A stretch of DNA of 64,000 bases from Gammaproteobacteria bacterium (GCA_003132025.1 PKWJ01000018.1:387380-451379), one strand, 5' to 3'; counted from the stretch's first letter, positions 36,515 to 45,720 are shown. The notes: generated from the letters alone by a model not told the origin. Program-made: numbers and translations.

Positions 36515-37483
36515 ATGACCAACACAGGACGCATCGACCGGCGCTGGCTGCCGCTCAACGCGCTACGCGCGTTTGAGGCGGTCGCCAAGCACGCCAGCTT
36601 TACCGCGGCGGCGAATGCGCTGCGCATCTCGCAGAGTGCGCTGTCGCGCCACGTGATCTCGATCGAGAAGCTGATCGGTGTGCAGCTGTTCGATCGCCGG
36701 CCGCACTCGCTGGTGCTGACCAAGGCCGGCCAGCATCTGCTGCCGACCGTGATCAAGTCATTCGACCGGCTCGAGTACTCGCTGGATGAAATCCGCAATG
36801 CCGGTGCCCCTACGCTGCGCACCTTGCACGTGCAGATGCCGCCAAGCTTTGCGGTACGGCTGGCGGTGCCGGTGCTGCGCGATTTTCGTCGCGCCAACCC
36901 GGACATCGAGCTCGATCTGGTCAGCCCCTATGGCGTCGGGCCGCCGCCCAGCGACGTCGATGTGGCGGTGGTGTATTCCAAGCCCGCAGTTACCGAGTAC
37001 GTCAGCGACCTGTTGTGGCCGGTGAAGCTGTCCATCCTGTGCCACCCGGAGCTCGCCGCGCGCCATGCCGGCAAGGAGCTGGCCAGTTTCATCCGCGACA
37101 ACGAACTGATTCACGTGCGGATCGCGGACCAGCCGCGCCACCACGTCTGGACGCAACTCGCGCGCCAGGCGAATCTGGGGCAGATCAATTTCGAGCGCGG
37201 CCTGATATTCGATACCGCGTTGCTGGCGGTCGAATACGCGCTCAGCGGTGAAGGCCTGGCGCTGGTGGACATGAATCTGTTTGCCGAGGAACTGCGATCC
37301 GGCCGGCTGGTACGACCGTTCGAGGTCTCGCTCGACGATGGCTACGGCTATTACCTGATCACGCAGCCCGAGGCGCTGAGCGATACCGCGATCGCCCTGT
37401 TCCGCTCGTGGCTGATTGAACACTTCGGTCCGCACAAGAGCGCCGAAGATGCGCCCGTCCGCCTCGCGGTATCGAATGACTGA
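36515..37483 (+). CDS. LysR-family transcriptional regulator (GcvA-like)
   Basis: 322 aa. The N-terminal winged helix reads LPLNALRAFEAVAKHASFTAAANALRISQSALSRHV, closest in style to GcvA-type regulators; a periplasmic-binding-type sensor domain follows. It is co-directional with the third MttB gene and overlaps it by 8 nt, so it probably controls and is co-transcribed with the methyltransferase and dimethylglycine dehydrogenase genes. Its leader is now interrupted by the group II intron ending at 36505, only 9 nt before the ATG, which may have separated it from its native promoter. Confidence 0.9.
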   Translation: MTNTGRIDRRWLPLNALRAFEAVAKHASFTAAANALRISQSALSRHVISIEKLIGVQLFDRRPHSLVLTKAGQHLLPTVIKSFDRLEYSLDEIRNAGAPTLRTLHVQMPPSFAVRLAVPVLRDFRRANPDIELDLVSPYGVGPPPSDVDVAVVYSKPAVTEYVSDLLWPVKLSILCHPELAARHAGKELASFIRDNELIHVRIADQPRHHVWTQLARQANLGQINFERGLIFDTALLAVEYALSGEGLALVDMNLFAEELRSGRLVRPFEVSLDDGYGYYLITQPEALSDTAIALFRSWLIEHFGPHKSAEDAPVRLAVSND

Positions 37484-39065
37484 CGACCCCGCCGCCGCGC
37501 TCATCGGCGCCGGCGAATCCGGCGCGCGCGTCGAACGGCGGCCACGGCGGCGACCGGCCGGCGCTGCCGCCAGCGCGCCGGTGGTCGATCGCACCCGCAG
37601 CTACCGTCACCTGGTCAATCCGTTCGAGCCGCTGAAAGTGTTTTCCGACGATCAGGTTGCGGCCATCCATGAAGCGGCGCTGAGCGTGCTGGAGAACCAG
37701 GGCATGCGGGTGCTGTTGCCCGAGGCCCGCCACACCTATGCCAGGGGCGGCGCCAGCGTGGACGAATCATCCATGATGGTGCGCATCGATCGCGGCCTGG
37801 TGGCAGCGGCGCTCGCTACGGCGCCGCGCGAGGTCACGCTGCATGCCAGGGATCCGCAGCACAGCATGCCGATTTCCGGGCGGCACGTGGTGTTTGCACC
37901 GACCTCCGGGCCGCCGAACATCATGGACACCAGGCGCGGCAAGCGCGCCGGCACGATGGAGGACTTCTGCAACATCATGAAGCTGTGCCAGAGCTTCGAA
38001 GTGATCCACGTTCTTGGCGGCGGCGTCGAACCGCAGGACGTGCCGGTGCAGTTCCGGCATCTGGAAACCGCGCGTGCGATGCTGATGCTCACCGACAAGA
38101 TTCCCAAGATCTACTCGCGCGGCTCGCCGCAGATCGCCGACAATTTCGAGCTCATCAGGATCGCTTACGGGCTGACGCCGGAGGAATTTCGTTCGCGTCC
38201 GTACGTGTCCACCATCATCAACACCAACTCGCCGCTGCAGCTCGACATCCCGATGGGTAATGGCATCCTCGAGTTCGCCGCAGCCGGACAGGTATTCATC
38301 ATCACGCCGTTCACTCTCGCGGGCGCGATGGCACCGGTGACCGTCGCCGGCGCTCTGACGCTGGCCCACGCCGAGGCGCTGGCGGGCACCGTGCTGTCGC
38401 AGATCGTGCGTCCCGGCGCGCCGGTCGTGTATGGCAGCTTTACGTCCAATGTCGACATGAAATCCGGCTCCCCGGCATTCGGCACGCCGGAATACGTCAA
38501 GTCCTCGATCGGCGCCGGCCAGCTGGCGCGCCACATCGGCCTGCCGTGGCGCTCCTCCAACGCCACCGCATCCAATGCACCCGATGCGCAGGCCGCGTAC
38601 GAATCGCAGATGAGCCTGTGGGGTGCGCTGATGGGCGGCTGCAATTTCGTGCTGCATGCCGCCGGCTGGCTCGAGAGCGGACTGACGACGTCGTACGAGA
38701 AGTTCATGCTCGATATCGAGATGCTGCAGATGTTTGCCGAGATATTTCAGCCGCTCCAGGCCGCCAGCGATGACTTCGCAGTCGATGCCATCGCAGAAGT
38801 CGGGCCGGGCGGACACTTCTTCGGCTGCGCGCACACCATGGCGCGCTACCGTACTGCGTTCTACACGCCGCTGGTCTCGGACTGGCGCAATTTCGGCCAG
38901 TGGACCGAGGCCGGCTCGCACACCGCAACCGAGCGCGCCAGTACGTTGTGGCAGGACACGCTGCGCAGCTACGTGCCCCCGGCGCGCGATCCGGCGGTGG
39001 TCGAAGCGGTAGACGACTATGTGGCACGCCGCATCGGCGCCGGCGGCGCGGCTCCGGTGAGCTGA
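37476..39065 (+). CDS. MttB-superfamily corrinoid methyltransferase, copy 3
   Basis: 529 aa from the ATG at 37476, overlapping the LysR stop. A basic Ala/Arg-rich N-terminal stretch precedes the MttB barrel, which has NTNSPLQLDIPMGNGILEF, FIITPFTLAGAMAPVTVAGAL, GSFTSNVDMKSGSPAFGTPEYV, HAAGWLESGLTTSYEKFMLD and GPGGHFFGCAHTMARYRTAFY. There is no amber codon inside, so it is of the non-pyrrolysine type. It is the longest of the three copies, and its partner gene is a dimethylglycine dehydrogenase rather than the corrinoid operon, which may hint at a different N-methyl substrate. Confidence 0.92.
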   Translation: MTDDPAAALIGAGESGARVERRPRRRPAGAAASAPVVDRTRSYRHLVNPFEPLKVFSDDQVAAIHEAALSVLENQGMRVLLPEARHTYARGGASVDESSMMVRIDRGLVAAALATAPREVTLHARDPQHSMPISGRHVVFAPTSGPPNIMDTRRGKRAGTMEDFCNIMKLCQSFEVIHVLGGGVEPQDVPVQFRHLETARAMLMLTDKIPKIYSRGSPQIADNFELIRIAYGLTPEEFRSRPYVSTIINTNSPLQLDIPMGNGILEFAAAGQVFIITPFTLAGAMAPVTVAGALTLAHAEALAGTVLSQIVRPGAPVVYGSFTSNVDMKSGSPAFGTPEYVKSSIGAGQLARHIGLPWRSSNATASNAPDAQAAYESQMSLWGALMGGCNFVLHAAGWLESGLTTSYEKFMLDIEMLQMFAEIFQPLQAASDDFAVDAIAEVGPGGHFFGCAHTMARYRTAFYTPLVSDWRNFGQWTEAGSHTATERASTLWQDTLRSYVPPARDPAVVEAVDDYVARRIGAGGAAPVS

Positions 39066-39116
39066 TGCGCGCGACACCATGACGCCCACCCGCGTCAGCA
39101 ACAGCAAACTCCCGAC

Positions 39117-41528
39117 ATGCAGACACACACCAGGGTAGCGGTGATCGGCGGCGGCGTGGTCGGCGCCAGTGTGCTGTATCACCTGACCAAAGCCGGCTGG
39201 CGCGACGTGATGCTGATCGAGCGCGCGGAACTGACCTCGGGGTCAACCTGGCACGCCGCGGGCGGCATGCACACCGTCAACGGTGATCCCAACGTCGCCA
39301 AGCTGCAGCAGTACACCATCGGGCTGTACCAGGAAATCGAGCGCATCTCGGGGGTGTCGTGCGGCGTACACGTCAATGGCGGCATCCTGCTGGCCGGCAC
39401 GCCCGAGCGGCTCGACTGGCTGAAGATGGCCCAGGCGCGGGGTCGCTACCTTGGCATGGATCTGCAGCTGCTGTCGGTCGCGGAAGCCAAGCAGATCTAC
39501 CCACTGCTCGATGAGGCGCATTTCCTCGGCGCCATCTATGACCCGGTCGAAGGTCACGTCGATCCCTACGGCGTGACCCATGCCTACGCCCGCTCGGCGC
39601 AGCTCGCCGGCGCCGAGATCCAGCGCCAGACACGCGTGGTGGACATGAAAGCGCGCCCCGATGGCAGCTGGGACGTCATCACCGAGCGCGGCACGGTACA
39701 TGCCGAGCATGTGGTGAATGCCGCGGGCCTGTGGGCGCGCGAAGTCGGCCGCATGGTCGGGCTTGAACTGCCGGTGCTGGCGATGGAGCACCAGTACCTG
39801 ATCACCGAGGACCTGCCGGAATTCGCAGGCCAGAAGGACCAGCTGCACTGCATCGATTTTGAGGGCGAGATCTACATGCGCCAGGAGCGTGGCGGCATGC
39901 TTCTGGGTACCTACGAGCGCGCCTGCGTGCCGTGGTCACCGCACACCACGCCGTGGGATTTCGGCCAGGACCTGCTGCCCAACGATCTGGAGCGCATCGC
40001 TCCCAGCCTGGAAGTGGCGTTCGAGCACTTTCCGCGCCTGGCCAGTGCCGGCATCCGCAAGGTGGTCAACGGCCCGTTCACCTTCGCCCCGGATGGCAAT
40101 CCGCTGCTCGGCCCGGTGTGCGGGCTCCCGAACTACTGGGTAGCCTGCGGCGTCATGGCCGGCTTCAGCCAGGGCGGCGGTGTCGGGCTCGCGCTCTCGC
40201 ACTGGATGGTCGATGGCGACCCCGGCGCCGATATCTGGGGCATGGACGTGGCGCGCTACGGCGACTGGGCCACGCCTGCGTACACCAATGCCAAGGTGCG
40301 GGAGAATTATTCCAGGCGCTTTCGCATCCGGTTTCCGAACGAGGAGCTGGACGCGGCGCGGCCGCTGCGCACCACGCCCATCTACGAGCGACTGCAGTCC
40401 GAAAACGCCGTGTTCGGCGAATACTGCGGACTCGAGCATCCGCTGTGGTTCGCACCCAAAGGCGCGCCGCCGCACGAGATCGTAAGCTTCAGGCGCTCCA
40501 ATGCGCACGCCGTGGTGGCCGAGGAATGCCGCGCGGTGCGCGAAGCGGTCGGGCTGCTGGAGATTTCCAACTACGGCAAGTTCGAGGTCAGCGGTCCGGC
40601 AGCGGCCGCCTGGCTGAGCTCCATCATGGCCAATCGTGTTCCGGCCGTCGGCCGCATCACGCTGACCCCGATGCTCAACGAGCGCGGTCGCCTGATCGGC
40701 GACTTCACGCTGTGCCGCGTGGCTGAACAGCGATTCTTTCTCATCGGCACCTACGCGGCTGAGCGCTACTACCTGCGCTGGTTCGAGCGCCACCTGCCCG
40801 CGACCGGCGTCACCGTGCGCGCGTGCGCGATGCAGTACGTCGGCCTGTCCGTGGCCGGTCCGCGCTCGCGCGAGCTGCTGCAGTCACTGGTGGACGCGGA
40901 CCTGTCGACCGCCGCGTATCCATTCCTGAGCTTTCGAGCGCTCGATGTCGGCATGGTGCCAGCGCTGGTCGGCCGCATTTCGTTTACCGGCGACCTGGGC
41001 TACGAGATCTGGGTGACCACCGACTATCAACGCACGCTGTTCGACCTGCTGGCAGGGGCAGGCCACCGGCTGGGCCTGCGTCACTTTGGCGGTCGCGCGC
41101 TGCATGCCATGCGCCTGGAGAAGAGCTTCGGCACCTGGGCGCGCGAATACCGGCCCGTCTACAGCCCGTACGAAGCCGGTCTCGGCCGCTTCGTCGATCT
41201 GAACAAGGGCGCGTTCATCGGCCGCGAAGCCGCCATCGTGGAACAGGCGAGCGGCGGCGAGCGGCGCCTGATCACACTCGACGTGGCGGCGCGCGATGCC
41301 GACGCCATCGGGGACGAGCCGATCTGGCACGATGGCCGTGTCGTCGGCTGGGTCACCTCCGGCGGTTACGGACACAGCGTGGGCAAATCACTCGCGCTGG
41401 GCTACGTGACTCGTGAGGTCGCGGAGCAATCGGCCGGGTTCGAAGTCGAGCTGATTGGCGAGCGCTGTGCAGCCGCGCGGCTGCGCGCACCGGCCTTCGA
41501 TCCGGACGGCAAGCGCATGCGCGGCTGA
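39117..41528 (+). CDS. Dimethylglycine dehydrogenase-like flavoprotein (FAD oxidoreductase + GcvT-like THF domain), copy 2
   Basis: 803 aa. The FAD motif VAVIGGGVVGASVLYHLTK and the SGSTWHAAGGMHTVNGDPN stretch with the flavinylated His mark the N-terminal domain; NGPFTFAPDGNPLLGPV and NYWVACGVMAGFSQGGG lie in the middle, and a GcvT-like THF domain covers about 420-800. It is collinear with the copy at 15096 throughout. It follows the third MttB gene by 51 nt on the same strand. Expected reaction is oxidative N-demethylation with methylene-THF formation; the substrate may differ from that of copy 1. Confidence 0.9.
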   Translation: MQTHTRVAVIGGGVVGASVLYHLTKAGWRDVMLIERAELTSGSTWHAAGGMHTVNGDPNVAKLQQYTIGLYQEIERISGVSCGVHVNGGILLAGTPERLDWLKMAQARGRYLGMDLQLLSVAEAKQIYPLLDEAHFLGAIYDPVEGHVDPYGVTHAYARSAQLAGAEIQRQTRVVDMKARPDGSWDVITERGTVHAEHVVNAAGLWAREVGRMVGLELPVLAMEHQYLITEDLPEFAGQKDQLHCIDFEGEIYMRQERGGMLLGTYERACVPWSPHTTPWDFGQDLLPNDLERIAPSLEVAFEHFPRLASAGIRKVVNGPFTFAPDGNPLLGPVCGLPNYWVACGVMAGFSQGGGVGLALSHWMVDGDPGADIWGMDVARYGDWATPAYTNAKVRENYSRRFRIRFPNEELDAARPLRTTPIYERLQSENAVFGEYCGLEHPLWFAPKGAPPHEIVSFRRSNAHAVVAEECRAVREAVGLLEISNYGKFEVSGPAAAAWLSSIMANRVPAVGRITLTPMLNERGRLIGDFTLCRVAEQRFFLIGTYAAERYYLRWFERHLPATGVTVRACAMQYVGLSVAGPRSRELLQSLVDADLSTAAYPFLSFRALDVGMVPALVGRISFTGDLGYEIWVTTDYQRTLFDLLAGAGHRLGLRHFGGRALHAMRLEKSFGTWAREYRPVYSPYEAGLGRFVDLNKGAFIGREAAIVEQASGGERRLITLDVAARDADAIGDEPIWHDGRVVGWVTSGGYGHSVGKSLALGYVTREVAEQSAGFEVELIGERCAAARLRAPAFDPDGKRMRG

Positions 41529-41547
41529 TCCCCGCGGGGCGTGTTTA

Positions 41548-42831
41548 TCAGCCATCGCGCGCCCGGGCGCGCTTCTCGCTCACCGCTCCGGCCGGTCGGT
41601 CGGGTCGCTGGTCGAGACCCGCTGCAATCTGGCCGGTCATACCCTGCGGCTGCACGTTGATGAATGGCCCCTTCATCGCGCTGGGCACCGGCCGACGCCG
41701 GCTCTTGCGCCACAGATCGTAGACCGTCAGCGCGCCGGTCAGCGACCCGAGGGTGACGAAATACGCCGACGGCCCGAAAGCGGCCATCAGGCTGCCGGCG
41801 AGTAACGGCCCGGTGGCCGCAGCGGTGCCGTTCAGGCGCAGCAACGCACTGCTGGCCGCGACCGTCTGCGCCGGTTCCAGCTTGTCGTTGACGTGCGATA
41901 TCGCCAGTGAATACAGCGTCAGGACGAAGCCGCTGAACAGCGCCGACAGCGCCAGGAACAGCACACGCGGCATGGCACCGAACAGCGCAATGCTGGCCGC
42001 CAGCACCGTGGCCAGGGTACAGATGCCGGCGATCACGGTACGCCGATCGATGCGATCGGACAGCCGGCCGATCGGGTACTGCGTCAGCACCGCGGCAAAG
42101 ATGCTCAGCGCCATGAAGGTGGCGACATCGGCCGTCGCCATGCCGCTCAGGCGCGCATACACCGGGCCCATCGAGAAGATGATGGCGGAGATCAGGCCTG
42201 AGACCGCCACCGCCACCACGCCGAGCGGTGAATTTCGATACAGGTCGCGATAGCGCACTTTGCTCGGCAGCGCCGGTTCCGGTGCCTGGCGTGCGGACAC
42301 CACTATCGGAACCATCGCCAGGCAGATCAGCGCCGAGACCAGCATGAACGGCGCCGGCGTGCTCGGGTTCGACGGGATCAGCAGGAATTGGGCCGAACCA
42401 AGGCCGATATACAGCACCAGCATATAGACCGCGAGCAGCCGGCCGCGGTTGGCGCGGCTGGCGCGATCATTGAGCCAGCTCTCGGCCACCACGTAGATGC
42501 CGGCAAAACATAGACCGGACGTCGCGCGCATCAGGCCCCAGGCCAACGGGTGGACGAACAGCGCCTGGACCAGGGCTGCCGCCGACGCCACGGCCGCCAG
42601 TGCGGCGAACACGCGGATGTGCCCGATCTGGCGCAGCATGCGCGGCGCGGCGATGGTGCCTGCCAGATATCCCACGTAGTAGCAGGACATGATCGCGCCG
42701 GTAACTGGCGTGGGAAATCCTTCCAGTGTTGCACGCAGGCCGAGCACCGTGCTCTGCAGGCCGGCGCCCAGCATCAGCACGCCCATGCCGAGCAGCAGCG
42801 GCCAGGTAGTGGTGATGATCGTCAACGGCAC
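41548..42831 (-). CDS. MFS transporter (YcaD/YfkF-like)
   Basis: 427 aa if started at the GTG at 42831, which lies immediately before the first membrane helix (TIITTTWPLLLGMGVLMLGAG). Longer starts up to 42978 add about 50 residues of unlikely homology and would overlap the SRAP gene. Twelve hydrophobic segments and family motifs such as GYLAGTIAAPRMLRQIGHIRVF and AESWLNDRASRANRGRLLAVYM are visible. It is convergent with the dimethylglycine dehydrogenase gene; the substrate is unknown. Confidence 0.82.
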   Translation of the reverse strand: MPLTIITTTWPLLLGMGVLMLGAGLQSTVLGLRATLEGFPTPVTGAIMSCYYVGYLAGTIAAPRMLRQIGHIRVFAALAAVASAAALVQALFVHPLAWGLMRATSGLCFAGIYVVAESWLNDRASRANRGRLLAVYMLVLYIGLGSAQFLLIPSNPSTPAPFMLVSALICLAMVPIVVSARQAPEPALPSKVRYRDLYRNSPLGVVAVAVSGLISAIIFSMGPVYARLSGMATADVATFMALSIFAAVLTQYPIGRLSDRIDRRTVIAGICTLATVLAASIALFGAMPRVLFLALSALFSGFVLTLYSLAISHVNDKLEPAQTVAASSALLRLNGTAAATGPLLAGSLMAAFGPSAYFVTLGSLTGALTVYDLWRKSRRRPVPSAMKGPFINVQPQGMTGQIAAGLDQRPDRPAGAVSEKRARARDG

Positions 42832-42940
42832 GATGGGTAAGGTTGGCGCAGGCAGCGGGCAGCGGGCAGCAATCTGCGCCCATGATATACCTTCAGCGCC
42901 CGGCCCGACGCGCGTCATCGCCTGCGGGCGCACGAGGTGG

Positions 42941-43627
42941 CTATGCAATTTCCACGGGCTGTAGCAGCTTTTCGTCATTGCTGCTGGGAGAATTCACGCG
43001 CCTGCTGACCGGCCAGGCGACCAGCAGCTCATCGGGATACGGCTGCAGCAGCGCGCAGCCCTGCTCGGCTGTCCCACCAAGCCAGGTGCGACAGTCCGCG
43101 GCAGTCAGTATCGCCGGCTCACGCCGCTTGGTGTTGTGGATCTGCGCCATCAGCGGCGACGCCGGCAGCGTGATGATGCTGAAGCTGTAGATGGTGGTGC
43201 CGTCGTCGGCCTTCGATGCATCCCACAGACCGGCAAACGCGAAGCTGTCCTGATCGGCCGGCTTGATGAAATACGGCTGTTTGCTTTTGCCGTCCGGCAG
43301 CAGATGCCATTCGTAGAAACCGCTGGCAAGCACCAGGCAGCACTGCTGGCGCTTCCACGGCCCGCGATAGGCGGCCGAGGTCTCGATCGTCTCAACGCGC
43401 GCGTTGATGGTGCTGTACTTGCCAGCCACGCCTTTGGCGAAAAACGGTATCAGGCCGAAGCGCATCAGCTGACAGACGTTGCCACCGGAGCCCGCGATGA
43501 CCACCGGCGCCGGCTGCGTGGGCGCGACGTTGTAGCTGGCCTCGAACTGCGGCCAGTCCTTGACGTCGAGAAACGGCAGCTCGCGCTCGAGCGCCCTTTG
43601 ATCTTTGGTGATGTAGCGGCCGCACAT
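42941..43627 (-). CDS. SRAP-domain protein (YedK/HMCES family)
   Basis: 228 aa, starting MCGRYITKDQ so that Cys2 becomes the N-terminal nucleophile. ASYNVAPTQ carries the conserved Asn, GFYEWH the conserved Glu, and IHNTKRREPAIL the His region of SRAP domains. YedK-type proteins form a stable thiazolidine crosslink with abasic sites in single-stranded DNA and shield them. All key residues are present. It is divergent from the small gene at 43713. Confidence 0.91.
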   Translation of the reverse strand: MCGRYITKDQRALERELPFLDVKDWPQFEASYNVAPTQPAPVVIAGSGGNVCQLMRFGLIPFFAKGVAGKYSTINARVETIETSAAYRGPWKRQQCCLVLASGFYEWHLLPDGKSKQPYFIKPADQDSFAFAGLWDASKADDGTTIYSFSIITLPASPLMAQIHNTKRREPAILTAADCRTWLGGTAEQGCALLQPYPDELLVAWPVSRRVNSPSSNDEKLLQPVEIA

Positions 43628-43712
43628 GACACGTCACTCGAAGGTTATACAGCTTGCTGCACCGCGGACTACTGAATGGACGCCAGCCGGGCGGCACTCA
43701 TACGTTATCGGC

Positions 43713-44030
43713 ATGATACGCCGCCGCGACGATCGCAAGCCGTTATCCAACCGCCGTGACCCCCACTGGCTCACCGTCAGCGACATGCAGGGCCGCCTGC
43801 TGGACTCGAGCCCGCTCGAGCCCGGAACCGATCTTTACGCTGAGCTGGCGCGCGCCATGGACCGCCTGGCGGCCGATGGCTGGAGCATCGAGGACGACGG
43901 ACGCTTCGGATCGTTCTTCTGCCACCGCGACGGCGTGCGCCGCTTTGTGCATGTCCGGCCGACCGATCCGGCGGTCACCGACCTGTATGGCCCGGCGACT
44001 TTCGAACGCTGCCCGACCTGCGGGGAATAA
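43713..44030 (+). CDS. Small conserved-looking protein of unknown function
   Basis: 105 aa from the ATG at 43713; the frame is open from 43626 but the upstream part overlaps the SRAP start. It is polar, with one aromatic-rich core (LYAELARAMDRLAADGWSIEDDGRFGSFFCHRDGVRRFVHV) and a C-terminal CPTCGE that could bind a metal ion with the earlier Cys. No known family is recognised. It precedes the cytochrome b gene by 30 nt on the same strand. Confidence 0.55.
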   Translation: MIRRRDDRKPLSNRRDPHWLTVSDMQGRLLDSSPLEPGTDLYAELARAMDRLAADGWSIEDDGRFGSFFCHRDGVRRFVHVRPTDPAVTDLYGPATFERCPTCGE

Positions 44031-44060
44031 CCGCGATATGATCGCGCCACTGGAGGACCC

Positions 44061-44930
44061 ATGCCCGATGGCGAACCTGAGGCAATCCCGCCACCACAGT
44101 CGGCCGCGCGCGGCCATCTATATCGTCGGCACGCACTGGTGGTGCGCGTCACGCACTGGATCAATGTCATCGCGCTGACGATACTGCTGATGAGCGGGTT
44201 GCAGATCTTCAATGCCCACCCGAGCCTGTCGTGGGGCAAGTCCTCGTACACCAATCGCGCTCCGATATTCGAGACCGGAGCGGCGATCACGGCCGATGGC
44301 AGGACCATCGGGACCACGCGCATTTTTGATCACACCTTCGACACCACCGGTGTGCTGGGTTTGTCGACCGACGGCGGCAGGCAGGTGGCGAAGGGCTTTC
44401 CGGCCTGGATTACGATTCCGAGTTTCCAGTGGCTGGCGATGGCGCGCCACTGGCACTTCTTCTTTGCCTGGCTGCTGGTGATCAACGGCTGCGTCTACCT
44501 GGCGTTTTCGTTCTTGAGCCGTCACGTCGCACGTGACCTGTTGCCGACGCGGCTGGACTTGCGGTCGATCGGCCGATCCATCCTCGATCATGTGCGCTTT
44601 CGCCATCCCACCGGGGCGGCCGCGGCACGCTACAACGTGCTGCAAAAACTCGCCTACCTGGCGGTCATCTTCATCCTGTTGCCGGCCATGATTCTGACCG
44701 GCTGGGCGATGTCGCCGCGCCTGGATACCGCATTGCCCGGATGGGTGGAGTTCATCGGCGGCAGGCAATCGGCGCGCACGCTGCACTTCGCGGTGGCATG
44801 GACGCTGGTGCTGTTCGTGCTGGTGCATGTGTTCGAAGTCCTGATCAGCGGTGTATGGAACAATCTGCGCTCGATGATTACCGGCCGCTACGAGATTGCG
44901 CCGGAGCTTCGCCCGCGGGAGCCGATGTGA
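44061..44930 (+). CDS. Membrane-bound cytochrome b (cytochrome b561/Ni-Fe hydrogenase cytochrome b-type)
   Basis: 289 aa with four main membrane helices. Candidate heme His residues occur in VTHWINV (helix 1), RHWHFFFAWLL (helix 2), and LHFAVAW and LVHVFEVL (last helix). The family passes electrons between the quinone pool and a partner oxidoreductase. It overlaps the following molybdopterin enzyme gene (GTGA), so the two should form one membrane-anchored complex. A hydrophilic insert of about 50 residues follows helix 1. Confidence 0.85.
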   Translation: MPDGEPEAIPPPQSAARGHLYRRHALVVRVTHWINVIALTILLMSGLQIFNAHPSLSWGKSSYTNRAPIFETGAAITADGRTIGTTRIFDHTFDTTGVLGLSTDGGRQVAKGFPAWITIPSFQWLAMARHWHFFFAWLLVINGCVYLAFSFLSRHVARDLLPTRLDLRSIGRSILDHVRFRHPTGAAAARYNVLQKLAYLAVIFILLPAMILTGWAMSPRLDTALPGWVEFIGGRQSARTLHFAVAWTLVLFVLVHVFEVLISGVWNNLRSMITGRYEIAPELRPREPM

Positions 44931-45715
44931 GCGCGCACCGCGAGTCGCCCGCCGACAGCGAATCGCCAGGCCGCCTGCGTCGTAACCTGCTGACCGCCGT
45001 GGGCGGACTTCTGCTGGGCGGCTGCGACGCGCTGTCGCGCACTGACTGGTTCCCCGGCATTCTCAAGGCCGGCGAAACCCTGAGTCGCCGCGTGCAGCAT
45101 GCGGTGACTGCCCGCAAATCGATGGCCGAGGAGTTCACCGAGCGCGATCTGTCGCCGACCTTCCGCAGCAACGGCACCGGCAATCCGAACGACGCGGCCT
45201 ATCAGGCGCTCGCGCAGGCCGGTTTTTCCAACTGGCAACTGCAGGTCGATGGCCTGGTGGAACAGCCGATGGGGTTCTCGCTCGAGCAACTGCGCGCCAT
45301 GCGCAGCCGGGTGCAGATCACGCGCCATGACTGCGTCGAAGGCTGGAGCGCCATCGGAAAATGGAAAGGTGTGCCGCTCGCCGACGTTCTCACACTGGTG
45401 CGCCCGATCGCGGCGGCGCGCTTTGTGGTGTTCCATTGCGCCGATCCGATGGATGGTCACGGCACCAAGTACTACGAGAGCATCGATATGGAGGATGCCT
45501 ATCATCCGCAAACTATTCTTGCTTACGAACTCAACGATGCCACGCTACCGATCGCCAACGGCGCGCCGCTGCGGGTGCGCGTCGAGCGCCAGCTCGGATA
45601 CAAGATGGCCAAGTACATCATGCGTTTGCAGCTGGTGGACAGTTTCGCCGCTATCGGTCGTGGCCGCGGCGGATACTGGGAGGATCAGGGCTACGAGTGG
45701 TATGCCGGTATCTAG
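44927..45715 (+). CDS. Molybdopterin-dependent oxidoreductase (sulfite oxidase/YedY fold), probable Tat lipoprotein
   Basis: 262 aa from a GTG at 44927 overlapping the cytochrome b stop (GTGA). The N-terminus LRRNLLTAVGGLLLGGC combines a twin-arginine pair with a lipobox-like LGGC. The Moco-binding domain shows ITRHDCVEGWSAIGKWKGVPL, whose Cys is the expected molybdenum ligand, and FHCADPMDGHGTKYYES. Related proteins reduce sulfoxides or oxidise sulfite in the periplasm. With the cytochrome b it resembles an MsrPQ-like pair built on a different membrane partner; the substrate is unknown. Confidence 0.85.
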   Translation: MSAHRESPADSESPGRLRRNLLTAVGGLLLGGCDALSRTDWFPGILKAGETLSRRVQHAVTARKSMAEEFTERDLSPTFRSNGTGNPNDAAYQALAQAGFSNWQLQVDGLVEQPMGFSLEQLRAMRSRVQITRHDCVEGWSAIGKWKGVPLADVLTLVRPIAAARFVVFHCADPMDGHGTKYYESIDMEDAYHPQTILAYELNDATLPIANGAPLRVRVERQLGYKMAKYIMRLQLVDSFAAIGRGRGGYWEDQGYEWYAGI

Positions 45716-45720
45716 TTAAT

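Noticed and set aside
1..39065. Pyrrolysine (amber) decoding in the MttB genes
   Set aside because: All three frames are open without an in-frame TAG in the visible sequence, and no pyl genes are seen in the window.
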